A stretch of 64,000 bases of DNA from Hysterium pulicare CBS 123377 (taxonomy: Eukaryota > Ascomycota > Dothideomycetes > Hysteriales > Hysteriaceae). The notes under the pieces were generated by a model. That model saw only the letters and a list, made by a program, of their open reading frames with translations, ran no database searches and had not been told where the DNA came from. Below, in pieces: positions 1 through 11,415 of this stretch. The stretch covers positions 1 to 64,000 of the forward strand of contig AJFK01000064.1 of the NCBI GenBank assembly GCA_000467715.1, in the 5' to 3' direction. Made by a program: the position numbers and the translations under genes. Position 1 is the first letter of the stretch. Every line of letters begins with the position of its first letter.

Positions 1-63
1 CAACCTCAATCCAAGCTTCTGCGTATTCCAAGCCGTAGCTTTAGGATTCTCTGGGGCTCCCAT
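1..63 (-). CDS. 5' tip of an unidentified gene (partial, runs off left edge)
   Basis: Reading leftward from an ATG at 63, the minus strand is open to the window edge and encodes 21 residues beginning MGAPENPKATAW. The reading frame is uninterrupted and the ATG context (AAAATGG) suits fungal initiation. Nothing in this short stretch identifies the family. It lies downstream of VPS36 on the same strand, so the gap to 445 would hold both the VPS36 3' end and this gene's promoter. It could be a chance ORF. Confidence 0.35.
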   Translation of the reverse strand, partial: MGAPENPKATAWNTQKLGLRL

Positions 64-444
64 TTTCACCGTACGAATTGGGCTTTTCAGATCAATGACA
101 CTTATATCGACGGGAACGGGTGCGAGCGGAGGAGTCACCGCGCGTTGAGAGCTTTCCCTCTCCTTCCCTTCCTCCTCTTTTCTCGAAATACTCCAACGAT
201 GGGCTGCATGCGAGATAGAAGATTACAAGCTCAATACAATTGGCGAAAGAAATGGCGGCGGGCAGGTCTACAGACAGGGTAGATAATGCGGAGGTAAGTT
301 TGAGGGAGTAGCTTAGTAAGTAAAAGCCGATGTCGGCTTAATTTCACCCGAACACGAGTATCGAGAAGGACTGTCAACAGCCAGCAAGGAAGTGATTCAA
401 GTGCTTGTGATTAATGTCTTCTATAGTTCTATATCATTATAATG
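64..444. other. intergenic: VPS36 3' end and presumed promoter of the left-edge gene
   Basis: No coding exon could be supported here on either strand. The stretch 140-190 is pyrimidine-rich on the plus strand. Confidence 0.4.
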
Positions 445-2410
445 TTAGATCCCAGAAGGGGCATTGACAAGCCAGTTCTCCCAGAATCGCAAACCATCTA
501 GTCCTTGTTCACGGCAGAGAGCTCCGTTCTCTTCTGCCATTTCCAGCTCCTCAGTCGCTACTCCAACACTCCATCCAAATCTTTCGGCAGTTTCTTGCGC
601 TGTGACGCCTCTGCCATATGTGTGCCAGTTCCACGATACCTCGATAGATGGTGGCATATTATGCAATCCTCGAAGCCATGCCAGAAGGCTTGCAATGGTC
701 TTTTCGTCCGTGCGATCACGTCCTTGCACAACGAGAAGACCACTCTTAAACCTGCGTAATCGTACGGGTAGCTTAAGTTTGTCCCACAGTCTGGCAGCCT
801 TCTCGAAGTCAGCAGGACTTACCAGCTCAACTCCACCTCGAGCGCGGTTGAACACAGCCCATAGATCAACCAAGGTCATGATTCCCCCTTCTCTCTTCAA
901 AATGCCCCTGGTATCATCGGTCAGCCACTCTGCAAGATTCCTCGATAGCTCAGATACATATAAGGATTCAGAGCCTGATCCCAACATATCTTTCGTCGTA
1001 ACAAGGCCAAGCGCCGAAGCTGATTGAGAGAGGACTGCATTGGCTTCTGAGCTTCCGTTTGCGCCCAAGTTAGCTTGCGAAGCAAAGGACTCTGCAAGAG
1101 CGATGATTTCTTTCGCAGACGTCATAAGAGCTTCCAGATCCTCAAATGCGCTTCCGATCATAACCTCATTGTTTTTCTGCTGCGCCAGTCCACGGCGTTC
1201 TAGACCGGCAATGCCAACGAGTTTGTTGCGGTCATCATCTCTTCCGCCATGCTCGGAAGCAGAAGAGTATCCATCGTCAAATGTACCGGACAACCGATTC
1301 GATTTAGGTATAGGCGGTGCACTTTGAAGCAACCACTTGCGTTGGACCAAGGCGTTCTTAAGCCGCTCGTAGAATATCTTTTCTCCACCAACGCGGAATG
1401 AAAATTTGATGCACTCAATAGAATCGTCTTGAAGAGAGGAGTTGGCGAGAGATGGACTAGGCGAGTCAGACCTGACGGGACCTCTCGCGACGTCGAGACG
1501 CCTATCCGCCGCTGACAGTAAAGGCGCCCCGCATATCTCGCAAGAGAGTAGAGACGGATGATTCTCAAATGTGCACCTAGGGCACTTGAATAAACTCGCT
1601 ACTGCTGAATTAGCATCCTCATTAGAAGTTTTGCCGCCTGATGTGTCGAATCTCTGACCGGTGGCAACTGCCTGAGCCGGTGGGGGAAATGGAGAGCTTT
1701 GTCTATTCGTCATCGCTGATATAGCTGCCTTAACAACATGTACTAACGGCGGTTTGATTCCACATGCGAGGCATGGGGGTAGAGCAGTACGAGCGTTCGC
1801 AGTCGCGGGATCGAAGTTCGATGGGACTGGATTGGAAAACGAACAAATTGGACATATCCAGGTCGCAGTGGAGGGAGCTGCTGGCGCCGGAGAAGGCGCT
1901 AGTGACCGTATTGGACTCCCATGTCTCTCTGGTGTAGTAGATGAAGGGCTATGTACTGCATTGCCTGATGATAGTGCAGAGGGACCGCGCGTCGATAGCG
2001 AAAGCCGTTTCGAAGGTTTGGGGTATAGAGTTATCTTTGCTGAAGACTTGAGGAAACCAGCCTGTCCATAGGTCAGAAATCATGATGCACAATGCATAAC
2101 TAAATTCTCCTACATAAAACTCAGGACGCTCTACATCTTTTAAATTGATCGCTACGGAGTATTTCCGGGGTTCTTCGTTGTCGACATAGCAAACGCGATG
2201 TGATGTTAGATAAGCCTGGCCGTTTTGATATTGCGGAATCTTATATTTCCTGCAAGAAGGTCTTTCGTTAGTAAACTTGCAATAATAGCTTTGAGACTGG
2301 GTGACGTACCCTTCATACAATCCCACTGCATCTTGCACAAATAGCAAAGTCTCCTCCGGCAGAAGCGAAGGGCGTAAAGCAGTGGTGAGGTCGAGCTGGT
2401 GAAGAAACAT
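445..2410 (-). CDS. VPS36: ESCRT-II subunit Vps36 (GLUE domain with two inserted NZF fingers)
   Basis: Vps36 is the ubiquitin- and phosphoinositide-binding subunit of ESCRT-II, which sorts ubiquitinated membrane proteins into multivesicular endosomes. Three exons are supported: 2410..2310, 2249..2114 and 2061..445. The introns are 2250..2309 and 2062..2113, both GT-AG, and together the exons give 617 residues. The N-terminus (LPEETLLFVQDAVGLYEG, then KYKIPQYQNGQAYLTSHR) is the start of the GLUE domain. Two C-x2-C...C-x2-C zinc fingers follow: the first at about residues 149-179 (CPIC...CLAC), the second at about 239-256 (CPRCTF...CEIC). This insertion of NZF modules into GLUE matches budding-yeast Vps36. 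The C-terminal half holds the winged-helix EAP30-type region (VDLWAVFNRARGGVELVSP). The longest single open frame starts at an internal Met at 1713 and would lose the GLUE domain, so the spliced start at 2410 is preferred. It is divergent from the next gene. Confidence 0.93.
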
Positions 2411-2789
2411 TCAGGTCATTAGTGTTGAGCAGAGCAAGAAATCTCTCGTATCAATCGGACATCCACTCTGCGCTTCACCGCGCCAGCGTCATGGTAGTTC
2501 GTATGATTGGCTGACACGCTGACTAACATTTCTTGGCGTACTCCAGCCGACCTGAAGACCTCTCGCACACAGTCCTCACCGCCAACCACCCACACCTCCC
2601 ACCCACACCTTGTACAATCAAAGAAAAGTTCACTTTCATATCTAGATACAACCCACAGCCTTCTGCGGTAATCACACATACGCGCCGCTCGTCCATATGT
2701 CAATACCAACCACCGTTGGGTGGCGCCAACGTCCAATGCACACACCCGCGTACAGTTCTGTCCCCGCCCGACAGACACTCACTAAACCC
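2411..2789. promoter_or_regulatory. shared divergent promoter, VPS36 / THP3-like gene
   Basis: The 379 bases between the two start codons must hold both promoters. A C- and A-rich run with repeated CCCACAC/CCACCCAC units lies around 2583-2612. No conserved exon was found. The ORFs on both strands here are short and do not resemble a family. Confidence 0.4.
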
Positions 2790-4399
2790 ATGCCTCAACA
2801 AGTAAGTCCTCATCATCATCTTCGTTGGTGAAAATGTCTCGCTCATGCTCGTACCTTCAGGAACAGACACCCTCGTCAGCTTCGAAACCGCCTGCCCGTA
2901 AAATCGAGTGGCCTGCGTCAGTTCGTGAATATGTACAGCGCTCATTTGACCCTGCCTATGCCATACCTGGTATTGAAAAGCCGGAAATGGAGAACAAGCT
3001 GAAACAAATCATATCCGACGCAGCTGCGAGAAATGCACTCCTTGAGGTGGATTGGGTCAATCACCCACTCCCGCAATATTACATTCAAGAAGAAAGAAAG
3101 GCGGCAGCTGCGATGCTTGGAACTAGGAATCCATGGGTGCACGACTCCAATACTTCTCATATGACACATCTTAACCGAGACGCTAACAGCCCATCATCAT
3201 CCACCTCATCTTCGTCATCCAAAAAGCGCAAGTCTAATGAAGCGCTGACCGAGCAAGCCGAAGAAGCCTTGCCACCATGGAGAAAAAAGACTAACAATAA
3301 TCGTAACATGTTTGAAGACCGAATTACGTATGGGAATCAAGAACAGGCCGAACGTGTCGGGAAGCGTCAACGCAAGAACGACAAGACTATAGAGCCAACT
3401 ACCAGTAAGTTTTCCCAGGCCGAGCTGGAGAAGCGCAAGCAGCGCTTCCAGATTGGAAAGCCTGGAAATCAACACACTCCCCCATGGGCTTCTCCGCGAG
3501 TAAATCCAGATACCGAAGCCAACAATGGACCTGTTGTCGGAACATGTCAAGATCTGGAGAAGAAGTATTTCCGATTGACCGCACCCCCGAAACCCGAAAC
3601 CGTTCGCCCGCAGTCTGTCTTGGAGCAGACCTTAGACTTCTTGAAGAAGAAATGGCGCAAAGAGAATAACTACGGTTATATTTGCGATCAGTTCAAGTCC
3701 CTCCGACAGGACCTGACCGTCCAGCATACCAAGAATGCCTTCACCGTCAGCGTCTACGAAATCCACGCCAGGATCGCTTTAGAGAAGGGGGACTTGGGTG
3801 AGTATAATCAGTGTCAAACACAGCTACGGGCGCTGTATTCGCAAAACCTTGGAGGACGCCCCGATGAATTCCTGGCATATCGTATTCTATATTTCATATA
3901 TACCTGCAATCGATCCGACATGAACGATGTCTTGGCAGAATTAACCCCCACAGACAAGAAGCAACCTGCCGTCAAGCATGCACTTGAGCTACGCTCCGCG
4001 TTGGCTTTGGGAAATTACCACAAGTTCTTCCAGTTGTATCTCATTGCGCCTAACATGGGTGCATACTTGATGGACATGTTCATCGAGCGCGAGCGTCTCG
4101 CTGCTCTCGCTAACATTTGCAAAGCGTAAGTACCTCTATTGTCACCTTTTCACTGAATCATCTCATTGCTAACATATTGGCACAGGTACAAGCCGGATGT
4201 GACCGCTAGGTTTCTCACTGAGGAGCTAGGCTTTGAATCCGATTCGGATTGTCTCGAATTTCTCTGCGCGCACAACGCGCAACATCTGCTTCAAGAGACG
4301 GATGGCGGCGTAAGAGTCCTTACTGGCAAGGCCGGAGCAATATTCGAGAACCTAAAGGCCGCAGCTTTTAGCAAAGTTGACATCAAAGGCCAGATCTGA
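2790..4399 (+). CDS. THP3: SAC3/GANP-domain protein, Thp3/LENG8-like
   Basis: The product resembles the Thp3 / leukocyte-receptor-cluster-8 branch of the SAC3/GANP/Nin1 family. In yeast, Thp3 acts with Csn12 in transcription elongation and mRNA processing in the nucleus. Preferred exons are 2790..2801, 2861..4125 and 4186..4399 (496 residues). The second intron has a perfect TGCTAACAT branch site. The first intron is inferred from the ideal AAGTAAGT donor and makes the protein begin MPQQEQTPSS. The alternative is an unspliced start at the ATG at 2834. The first half is basic and low complexity (serine run, KKRK, KRQRK). The SAC3 domain occupies the second half: QSVLEQTLDFLKKKW, then CDQFKSLRQDLTVQ, the usual family signature, through MFIERERLAALANICKAYKP to the winged-helix end. 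Confidence 0.85.
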
Positions 4400-6398
4400 T
4401 GCACTTCGCCGATCTGCATTCAGCCGTGCCTCTTCCTTTCCCATTCAACATGCGTACACTCATACCTTTGAAACGAATTGCGACAATGTTCCCACATCAC
4501 GTGAACAATATTTCTTATTTCGATATACCCTACGCCTCCACCAACAGGCCTGTTACGTCATCATCGTTCTCTTTCCAAATTAATTTCCTCAAACTTCCTT
4601 TCCCCGGCGCAACTGGTTTGTTTCAACAATGCGAGGATGGCGAAGCTTCGTTTTGAACGAAATTTTACCGACCGGATCGTTGGATTGCCGGTTTATGCAA
4701 TGTTGCGGAAATCTCCTTTTTCAAAAGTCTCAGACACAAAGCGTCTCGAAATGCTCCTTGGGGCATGGACGTCTGTCTACTTCTATGTCACTACGTCACG
4801 CCCATGCCTTCTCGAAGGACTAGAAGCTATTGTGTTCGAAAACGAAATGCAGGGCCCTTGGATCGGGTCTCGTTCCGTTCGGCCCGTTGCCTGGAGCATG
4901 GATGTTGATGACAGTTTTTGAGAGCAGGCCGGTTCTTTGTCTCAAGAGGCACATTGTGTTTTTGGGGCTGCATCTTGTCCTGTCGCCACACCATATGCCT
5001 TACGACTGACGCCTTGACATTGGTGACAAATAATTTCACAGAGGTACGTATTTTCTTTCAGATACTGGCGCTCTTTGACACCAATTTCCCACATACCTTT
5101 CCCCTGCACACTCTGGATATGGTCGGAATGGCAATGTTTTGGCTTTGTGGGCTTCGGGAGGCAATGCGATGGGATTTCATGGCGTTTTGCATCTGTATAG
5201 CGGTTCTTTGACGGAGAACCCTTTTTTCTTTGAGGCGCTGCCAGAGGGCCAATGGTGTTGGGAGGGTGGCGTTCCCAGCGATGATTGGTTGATGTTGGCG
5301 GAGAATGCTAGCTCTGGACCTCTCTTAACGGTCGCCTTGACCCAATTCTATGGCTGACCCGCGCGCAACGGGAATTCTGTTCAAATTCCACAAGCTGAAA
5401 TGTTCGCTCGTGTGGAGAACGCGTGCCTTTGGCGACCGAGACCGTCGTCGATAGAATTCCATGGAGTGAGCTGATAGCAATTGGGCCCATACTATTTGTC
5501 CGTAGCGCGCATAACCTTTGTAGCTCCCGAGAGAACATGTGGAAGAGACACAAGTTCAAAGGTACTTTGTACCATGGTAGCCGCCGTGTAGTCGCTTTAT
5601 TCCTCGTGGTCAGGAAAAGGTTAACGGGTAGGGCACGCCTAAGCGCCTCTACGTTTTTTTCTAATCGATAGGTGCTGCATGTTGCTCTGGAGGGAGGTCG
5701 TTGGTGTTTACAAAAATAAAACAGACGGCGCGCTTCCATTGATATGGCCTTGCAACGAAGCAGAGGAATAAGGCTAGAATTTAGCATAGAATCCCTTAGT
5801 AGCTGGACCTGCATCGCTCAAGGTGGATCAATCGGCCTGACTCGAGGCTGTTTTGACCTGCATCCTCCCCCGCCCATACTCAACTAGATTTTCGCCCTCC
5901 TCGCAGCATCGGCGAACGCTTTAACAGTGTCATTGCCAGCACCACTTGCATCCCCCCACCCGCATTCAACAAAGAGAGTCGATCCTTACAATCGGTGGCT
6001 GGCAACGCTTGGCCTTGTCTACGGTCCATCATCCCGCAGCGTCGCAGCCACGAGTTGTGCAGGGACCCTTGCGTTGAAAGGGTGGCCCACTCCCTCTCAT
6101 TTCTCTGCGTCGACCACAGCCGATTTGCGCAAAGCATCTTCAACACCATCTTCGGTCGGCAGCGCGCTCTCTCTTGCGCACTATCCAAGCTCAAGCCCAT
6201 CTGGTGGAAATTTGCGCCCAACGCTGCGACCCCCTCCTGTGGTCTAAGCACCATCTGCCGCATTTCCTGGCAGCGACCCTCACGCACTTCACTCACCAAG
6301 CCAACTGTCACGTCAACACCTCACACCTGCCCGTATATCGCGCATTTTCTGTGCGAGTCCGACGTCCTTGCTATCGCCGTAGCGCAACTACCGTCAAC
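4400..6398. other. intergenic: long gap before BEM1
   Basis: This holds the THP3-like 3' end and presumably a long BEM1 promoter and leader. ORFs of up to 168 residues occur on both strands (for example 5308..5814 minus), but none shows a family motif, splice-joined continuation or domain. I see no supportable gene. Confidence 0.35.
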
Positions 6399-8515
6399 AT
6401 GAAGGTATCCATACTTTTGCCACGGCCCTCAAGCTGTGCCCGCCTCCGCATGCCACCCTGCTAAAACTTGACAGTTCCGACGGTCCATGAAGAGTGAGAG
6501 GGAGACGAACAAACCGCATCACATCTCTATACCCCCCAAAGACGCAATCGCAATTGTTCCTCCAAAAAAGGCAAGTTTTCAGAATCTGTGTCACCTTCCT
6601 CGTCCGAGCTGCGGTTTAGGCAGCGAGGCTGACCAACGTGGAACAAACGGTGCTGACTGATTCACTTTGGTTTGCATTTAGGTCATCAAAGCACTGTACG
6701 ATTACCAAACGCCGGACCCCAACCCTGCCTCTGGATATCTTAGTTTCTCACAAGGCGATTTCCTCCATGTCGTAGGACGAGAAAACGATAACGATTGGTA
6801 CGAAGCCTGCAATCCGCTCCAGGGAACGCGCGGACTCGTCCCAGTAACATATTTCGAACCTGTCGGAAAAACGGTACGGGACAGCGGGAGCTCTACAAAG
6901 TCAATTACTTCGGGCCAGGCGAGTGCACCACACGATTCCGGATATTCAGAGAGAACTACGCTTGTTGGCAGCACAAACGGTTCCGAGTCGTCAGAGAATA
7001 AATTTCCCATGCGCATGTCAAAAACGATGGGAAAAGGCACTGGAGCAATGGTATATGGCATAGTCATGTACGATTTCAAGGCAGAGCGGCCAGATGAACT
7101 TGAGGCAAAAGAGGGGGAAGCTATCATAGTCATCGCACAGTCGAATCCGGAGTGGTTCGTTGCGAAACCCATCACGAGACTCGGCGGACCTGGATTAATT
7201 CCAGTGTCATTCATCGAAATTCGAGATATGGCAACAGGACAGGCTGTGTCTGACGCACAAGAAGCTGTCTCAAGAGCAGGAGTTCCAAAGGTCGAAGAGT
7301 GGAAGAAGATGGCTGCAGACTACAAAAATGGCAGTATACCTCTTGGCAGGCTTGAATCGAACTCTGGACAAACACTACAACAGGGAATGGAGAGAATGAG
7401 CCTTGGCAACAAGAGTCAATCAGGGTATGACGCTAACGGCTATCGTCAAGGGAACTCGGTGAGTTTTGCCTGATTAAACATTTTCCCGCCCTCAATGCTG
7501 ACCAGGGTCTGTTTCGTAGGCCGTCGGCCATTCACGTAGCCCATCTGCCTATCAGCAAAACCAGCCTCAATACCGACAATCCGATTCGAATCTTCTCGCC
7601 CCGGTTAAAGCTTGTGTTCCACGTTATTGTTTCGCGGATGACATCTTCTGGTTTATCATCGAATGCCAGATGGAAGATGGCAGGCATTGGGAGCTCCAAC
7701 GTCTGTATCAGGACTTCTATGATCTCCAGATTCAGCTAATCGCAGCCTATCCTGTCGAAGCCGGCACGAGTGGTAACGGCGAGCGAACTCTACCTTTCAT
7801 GCCAGGACCCGTGACGTACGTCACAGATAACATCTCTAACGGCCGCCGCGCCAACCTAGATGAATATATCAAGAATCTTCTGAACTTGGGACCTCATATC
7901 ACGCAAGGCGCTTTAGTCAAGGGTTTCTTTGCGCCACGCCAGGGCGACTACGAGATCGATCCAGATGTTATTGCCGCTGAGGAGTACCGTCTTTCCCAAG
8001 CCTCCCGCAACTCCTCGGATCCGTCTCAGGGTGCCTCTCGACAATCATCCGCCGATCAACTACAATCCGCGACCCCCCAGACACCCTACTCGACCAACTC
8101 GAACTATCCTCAAGGAGGTCACCAACGTGGGCAGCCATCTATGTCTGGTCAGCAAGGCCACTATCGCACGCAGTCCGATCTAGCACCTCCGATGCAACAC
8201 CAGAATTCCAGTCTCTCTCAGACGTCTACATCCACCGGGACTGGTCTCCAAGCGCTAAAGATCAAAGTCTGGTTCGAGGAAGACAACTGCGTGGTCATTC
8301 GCATGCCACCAACTCTCGGGTACGAGAGTTTATATCAGAAATTGAAGGACCGGAGAGCGTTGGAGCGACCGGAAGACGGCAATGGAGAAGAGTTGATGGT
8401 GGAGTACAGGGACGAGATCGAAGGGCGATTCTACCCGATTGAGAATGATGAGGATTTGGCAATTGCGGTGGAGAGGAATCCTAAGCTGACGCTTAGTGTG
8501 ACTGCTATGAGGTAA
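6399..8515 (+). CDS. BEM1: polarity scaffold Bem1 (SH3-SH3-PX-PB1)
   Basis: Bem1 links Cdc42, its exchange factor Cdc24 and PAK kinase at sites of polarised growth. It also belongs to the fungal NADPH-oxidase regulatory set. Exons are 6399..6404, 6475..6570, 6682..7458 and 7520..8515 (624 residues). The first exon is only six bases (Met-Lys). The joined N-terminus MKFRRSMKSERET...PPKDAIAIVPPKK matches the conserved Bem1 start. Domains in order: SH3-1 about 35-96 (VIKALYDYQT...WYEA), SH3-2 about 156-215 (GIVMYDFKAERPDEL), PX about 320-425 (FWFIIECQMEDGRHWELQR), and PB1 536-624, with ALKIKVWF and a C-terminal acidic loop (IENDEDLAIAV) that would be expected to bind Cdc24. The second intron (6571..6681) has a GC donor (AAG|GCAAGT). 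A stop follows immediately after VTAMR. Confidence 0.95.
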
Positions 8516-10102
8516 GATATGAAATACCCCGTGGTGTTCCTGGGTGGGATCCCAGGAATACCTCTCCCCCTTTCCATTTGCTGCGTTGCTGCTTTTCATA
8601 TTCGATTGGTGTTTGGCTCGAATAGAGGACACGACTCTGGCTACGACGAGACCCTTGGCACGGCATCATGAGACGAGGAGAATCTCTATTCAAAACTTCT
8701 CTTTCAGAGACTTGGATTAGGATGAGATGGAATATCTTCCATCTTGTCTCCTCCATCTCTCTATTCACATCTTCTCCTTTGTTACCAGGGAGTTCTTGGT
8801 AATAAGGATTCGGATCGGACGAGGCGTTTCTGGCGTATGGGCGCTTCGGAGAGGCTTTCTTCTACAATCTTCCCGTGCTGCTGCTTGTTCTTTTTTGTTA
8901 GCTGTTTTTACTTCCGGCATGCTGCTGGAATATCACTCGATGCGCGTCTATGGATACCATTGTCGAAGGATGGTGCCTGCATGTGGGGAGACCTATCTTC
9001 TCTTGCGGGAGATGGGAGTGAAGTGGACCAGATATTCAGCGTGGCGAACCTTTATTTTGTTCTAGGGGAGGCTGAATGTGTTTTTAGTTGAGATGAACCC
9101 GAACTGAGAGATGTCATTTCGCTTTTCTTCCACTTTGCTTTTGTTCCAACAGTGTTACGTTTTCTCTTTTACATTGACCCCAAGACTTTGCCTTCGATTC
9201 GGTTCGGTTCCATTTTTCCTTTTTGCATTCCCAATGTTCTAGGGCGGTGGTTTTCACTCGGCGGCTTTCTTCGTTTTCTCAATTCCTTCTGGCTCTGAAA
9301 AGTCTTTGGAGTTGGGGAGGTTTGGAGGGAGGGTGTGGATAGGTGGGAGGTTTGGGTAATGTTAGCTGATATGTTTAAATACGTTCTGAAATCATGGGAA
9401 TTGGCTGTGGATTGTGACGTGATGTGTGTGGTGAGGGTGTTGATTGGTGTCAGCTGAACCCTTATTCCAAGGGGCGCTGAGAGCACTAACAGTGGCGGCT
9501 CCAAACTTCTAATAAGGCCTTGAGAACGGTAGACCAGTGCATGCATTCATGTCCGAAGAGAAACTATGTTTGAGCGCTTTCATGGGCCTTACTCCCGACG
9601 ACAGATCCGAATTGATCGACGTCGCACGAGCTGAACCATGGTCAGTAGGCCATGCCCATTCAACACTATCCTTTCTGCAAGTCGGCATCCTTATTGCATA
9701 GCCCCTGAACATCAACTCGGGAAAGATCCGTAAACTCCCTCCAACTCTATTCCCTCACGCCTCCGGCTTTGAAGCAAGGGCCACAAATCCGAGATCTCGG
9801 TGACTACAATCTACCGAGACCGAGCATCCCTCGCACGAGGCTGGCATCACTTACTTCCAGATCTCTATTTATATAGAGTTTGTTCCGTACCTATGAATCA
9901 CGGCACACTAGCGGAGTTAAGTGAGCCATGGAGTTAACGGTGTCTTACATTCTAGAAGATCAATATTTAATTCCTTGATTTCTTCCTATCTCAAGCTATA
10001 TCCTTCTACGTCTACTGCTTCTTCTTCTCCACACTCAATACCACTGTACACTTCCTTATTTTCTAAATCGTCTGATCTCCAGTCCAATCCCCAAACGTTG
10101 AC
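8516..10102. other. intergenic: BEM1 3' end and dehydrogenase promoter
   Basis: No supportable coding exon. The ORFs (for example 9169..9546 minus, a low-complexity Ser/Thr/Pro-rich frame) lack family features. The part nearest 10103 is pyrimidine-rich (TTCTTCTTCTCC near 10020), as is common just upstream of fungal start codons. Confidence 0.35.
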
Positions 10103-11106
10103 ATGATGACCTCAGGAGACAAATCTATCGTCCTGATCACAGGCGCCAATCAGGGTATAGGCTATGAGACTGTCAAAGCGCTGCTTCAGTCCTCGCACAC
10201 CTACACTATCCTCGTCGGCGGCCGATCAATCGAAAAGGTTAAAGATGCAATCACATCTCTAAAGAAAGAGTTTCCCGAAGCGAAGAGTGAGCTTGTACCG
10301 CTGCAAGTTGATATTGTTAGCGATGACTCCATCACAAACGCATATAAAGAAGTAGAATCCAGATTCGGAAGACTGGATACTTTGGTGAACAATGCTGGTA
10401 TATCATCTCCTTTTGTTTCTCCACACGCCAACAGTTGTCTCTTTCATTTCCTCCTCAACGTCTCCTCCTTCTCAGAAAGTTTACATATCACGTTCAAGCA
10501 AATCTAACACCCTCAAAGGCGCCTCATTCGACCCCCTCCTCGACGACCCCACGCCCGCCAACATCCGCTCCGCCTGGAACCTCAGCTACGACGTCAACGT
10601 CGCCGGCACACAAGTGAGTCCTCTTCTTCCGAGTTGCTGAATCCCCGCAAGGGAAGACCCCAGCTGAACATCCCCAGGTCATGACGCACACCTTCATCCC
10701 CCTCCTGCTCAAATCCCCCTCCCCCCGCCTCCTCTTCATAACTTCCGGGCTCAGCTCCCTAACCACAGCTGCCCAAGGCCGCACCACAGCCTCCCAAACC
10801 GGCACTTTCCCACCCGCCGGCTGGCCCAAGCCTCCCACACCCATGCCGTCCGTCGTGGCATACAGGAGTAGCAAGACGGCGCTGAATATGATGATGTTGG
10901 ATTGGGCGAGGGTGTTGAAGAATGATGGGGTCAAGATCTGGTGTATTAGTCCCGGGTTTCTGGCTACGGGGTTGGCGAAGAATATGAAGGCGGCTGGGGC
11001 GGGAGATCCGGCTTTGGGGGGGATGTTTATTAGGGATGTGGTGGAGGGGGTGAGGGATGAGGATAGTGGGAAGATTATTAATAGGGATGGTGTGCAACCT
11101 TGGTGA
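10103..11106 (+). CDS. short-chain dehydrogenase/reductase (classical SDR)
   Basis: A NAD(P)-dependent oxidoreductase with a Rossmann fold; the substrate is unknown. Exons are 10103..10397, 10519..10613 and 10678..11106 (272 residues). The cofactor motif TGxxxGIG appears as ITGANQGIGYET at about residues 12-23, the NNAG motif closes exon 1, the catalytic Ser lies in LLFITSGLSS, and the catalytic Tyr/Lys pair is YRSSK. A following CISPGFLATGL matches the family's PG motif. The first intron (10398..10518) was placed so that NNAG joins ASFDPLLDD. Its acceptor follows a CTAAC-type branch 10 bases upstream. There is no cluster around it to suggest a pathway. The first two codons are both ATG. Confidence 0.88.
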
Positions 11107-11415
11107 GCTGTTTGGTGGATTGGGAAGCTAAGAAATATGGATATATGAGAAACTTGGGCATTGTAGAGATGTGTGCATTTGAGGACGTAGTCTGATCCTT
11201 GATATGAACAAGATATATATCTCTGAGGGGTAGTAGTAGGCAACCACATACCCAGATCTTATTAGTTCCATAGCAAGTTTGTCTGGAGGGTTTAAGAAAG
11301 AAATCGATCCAAACTCCACCGTCTGTCTTACACTTCGACATGCAGCCATGACAGAACCAACACATCCATCCTATTCCATCTTCTCCCGACCTCCACTTCC
11401 ACACCCACCACATCT
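11107..11415. other. intergenic, convergent gene ends
   Basis: This lies between the dehydrogenase stop and the stop of the minus-strand MYND relic. I see only AT-rich 3' flank and no gene. Confidence 0.4.

Noticed and set aside
2419-2945. Minus-strand ORFs between VPS36 and the THP3-like gene
   Set aside because: They lie in the shared promoter or antisense to the THP3-like start and show no family features.
4637-4921. 94-residue plus-strand ORF after the THP3-like gene
   Set aside because: No domain, no spliced partner, and overlapping ORFs of similar size in other frames; probably a chance frame.
5308-5814. 168-residue minus-strand ORF upstream of BEM1
   Set aside because: Arg/Leu-rich chance-like composition, no recognisable motif, and it lies in the probable BEM1 leader.
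9169-9546. 125-residue minus-strand ORF downstream of BEM1
   Set aside because: Low-complexity Ser/Thr/Pro composition from a pyrimidine/purine-biased tract; no conserved motif.
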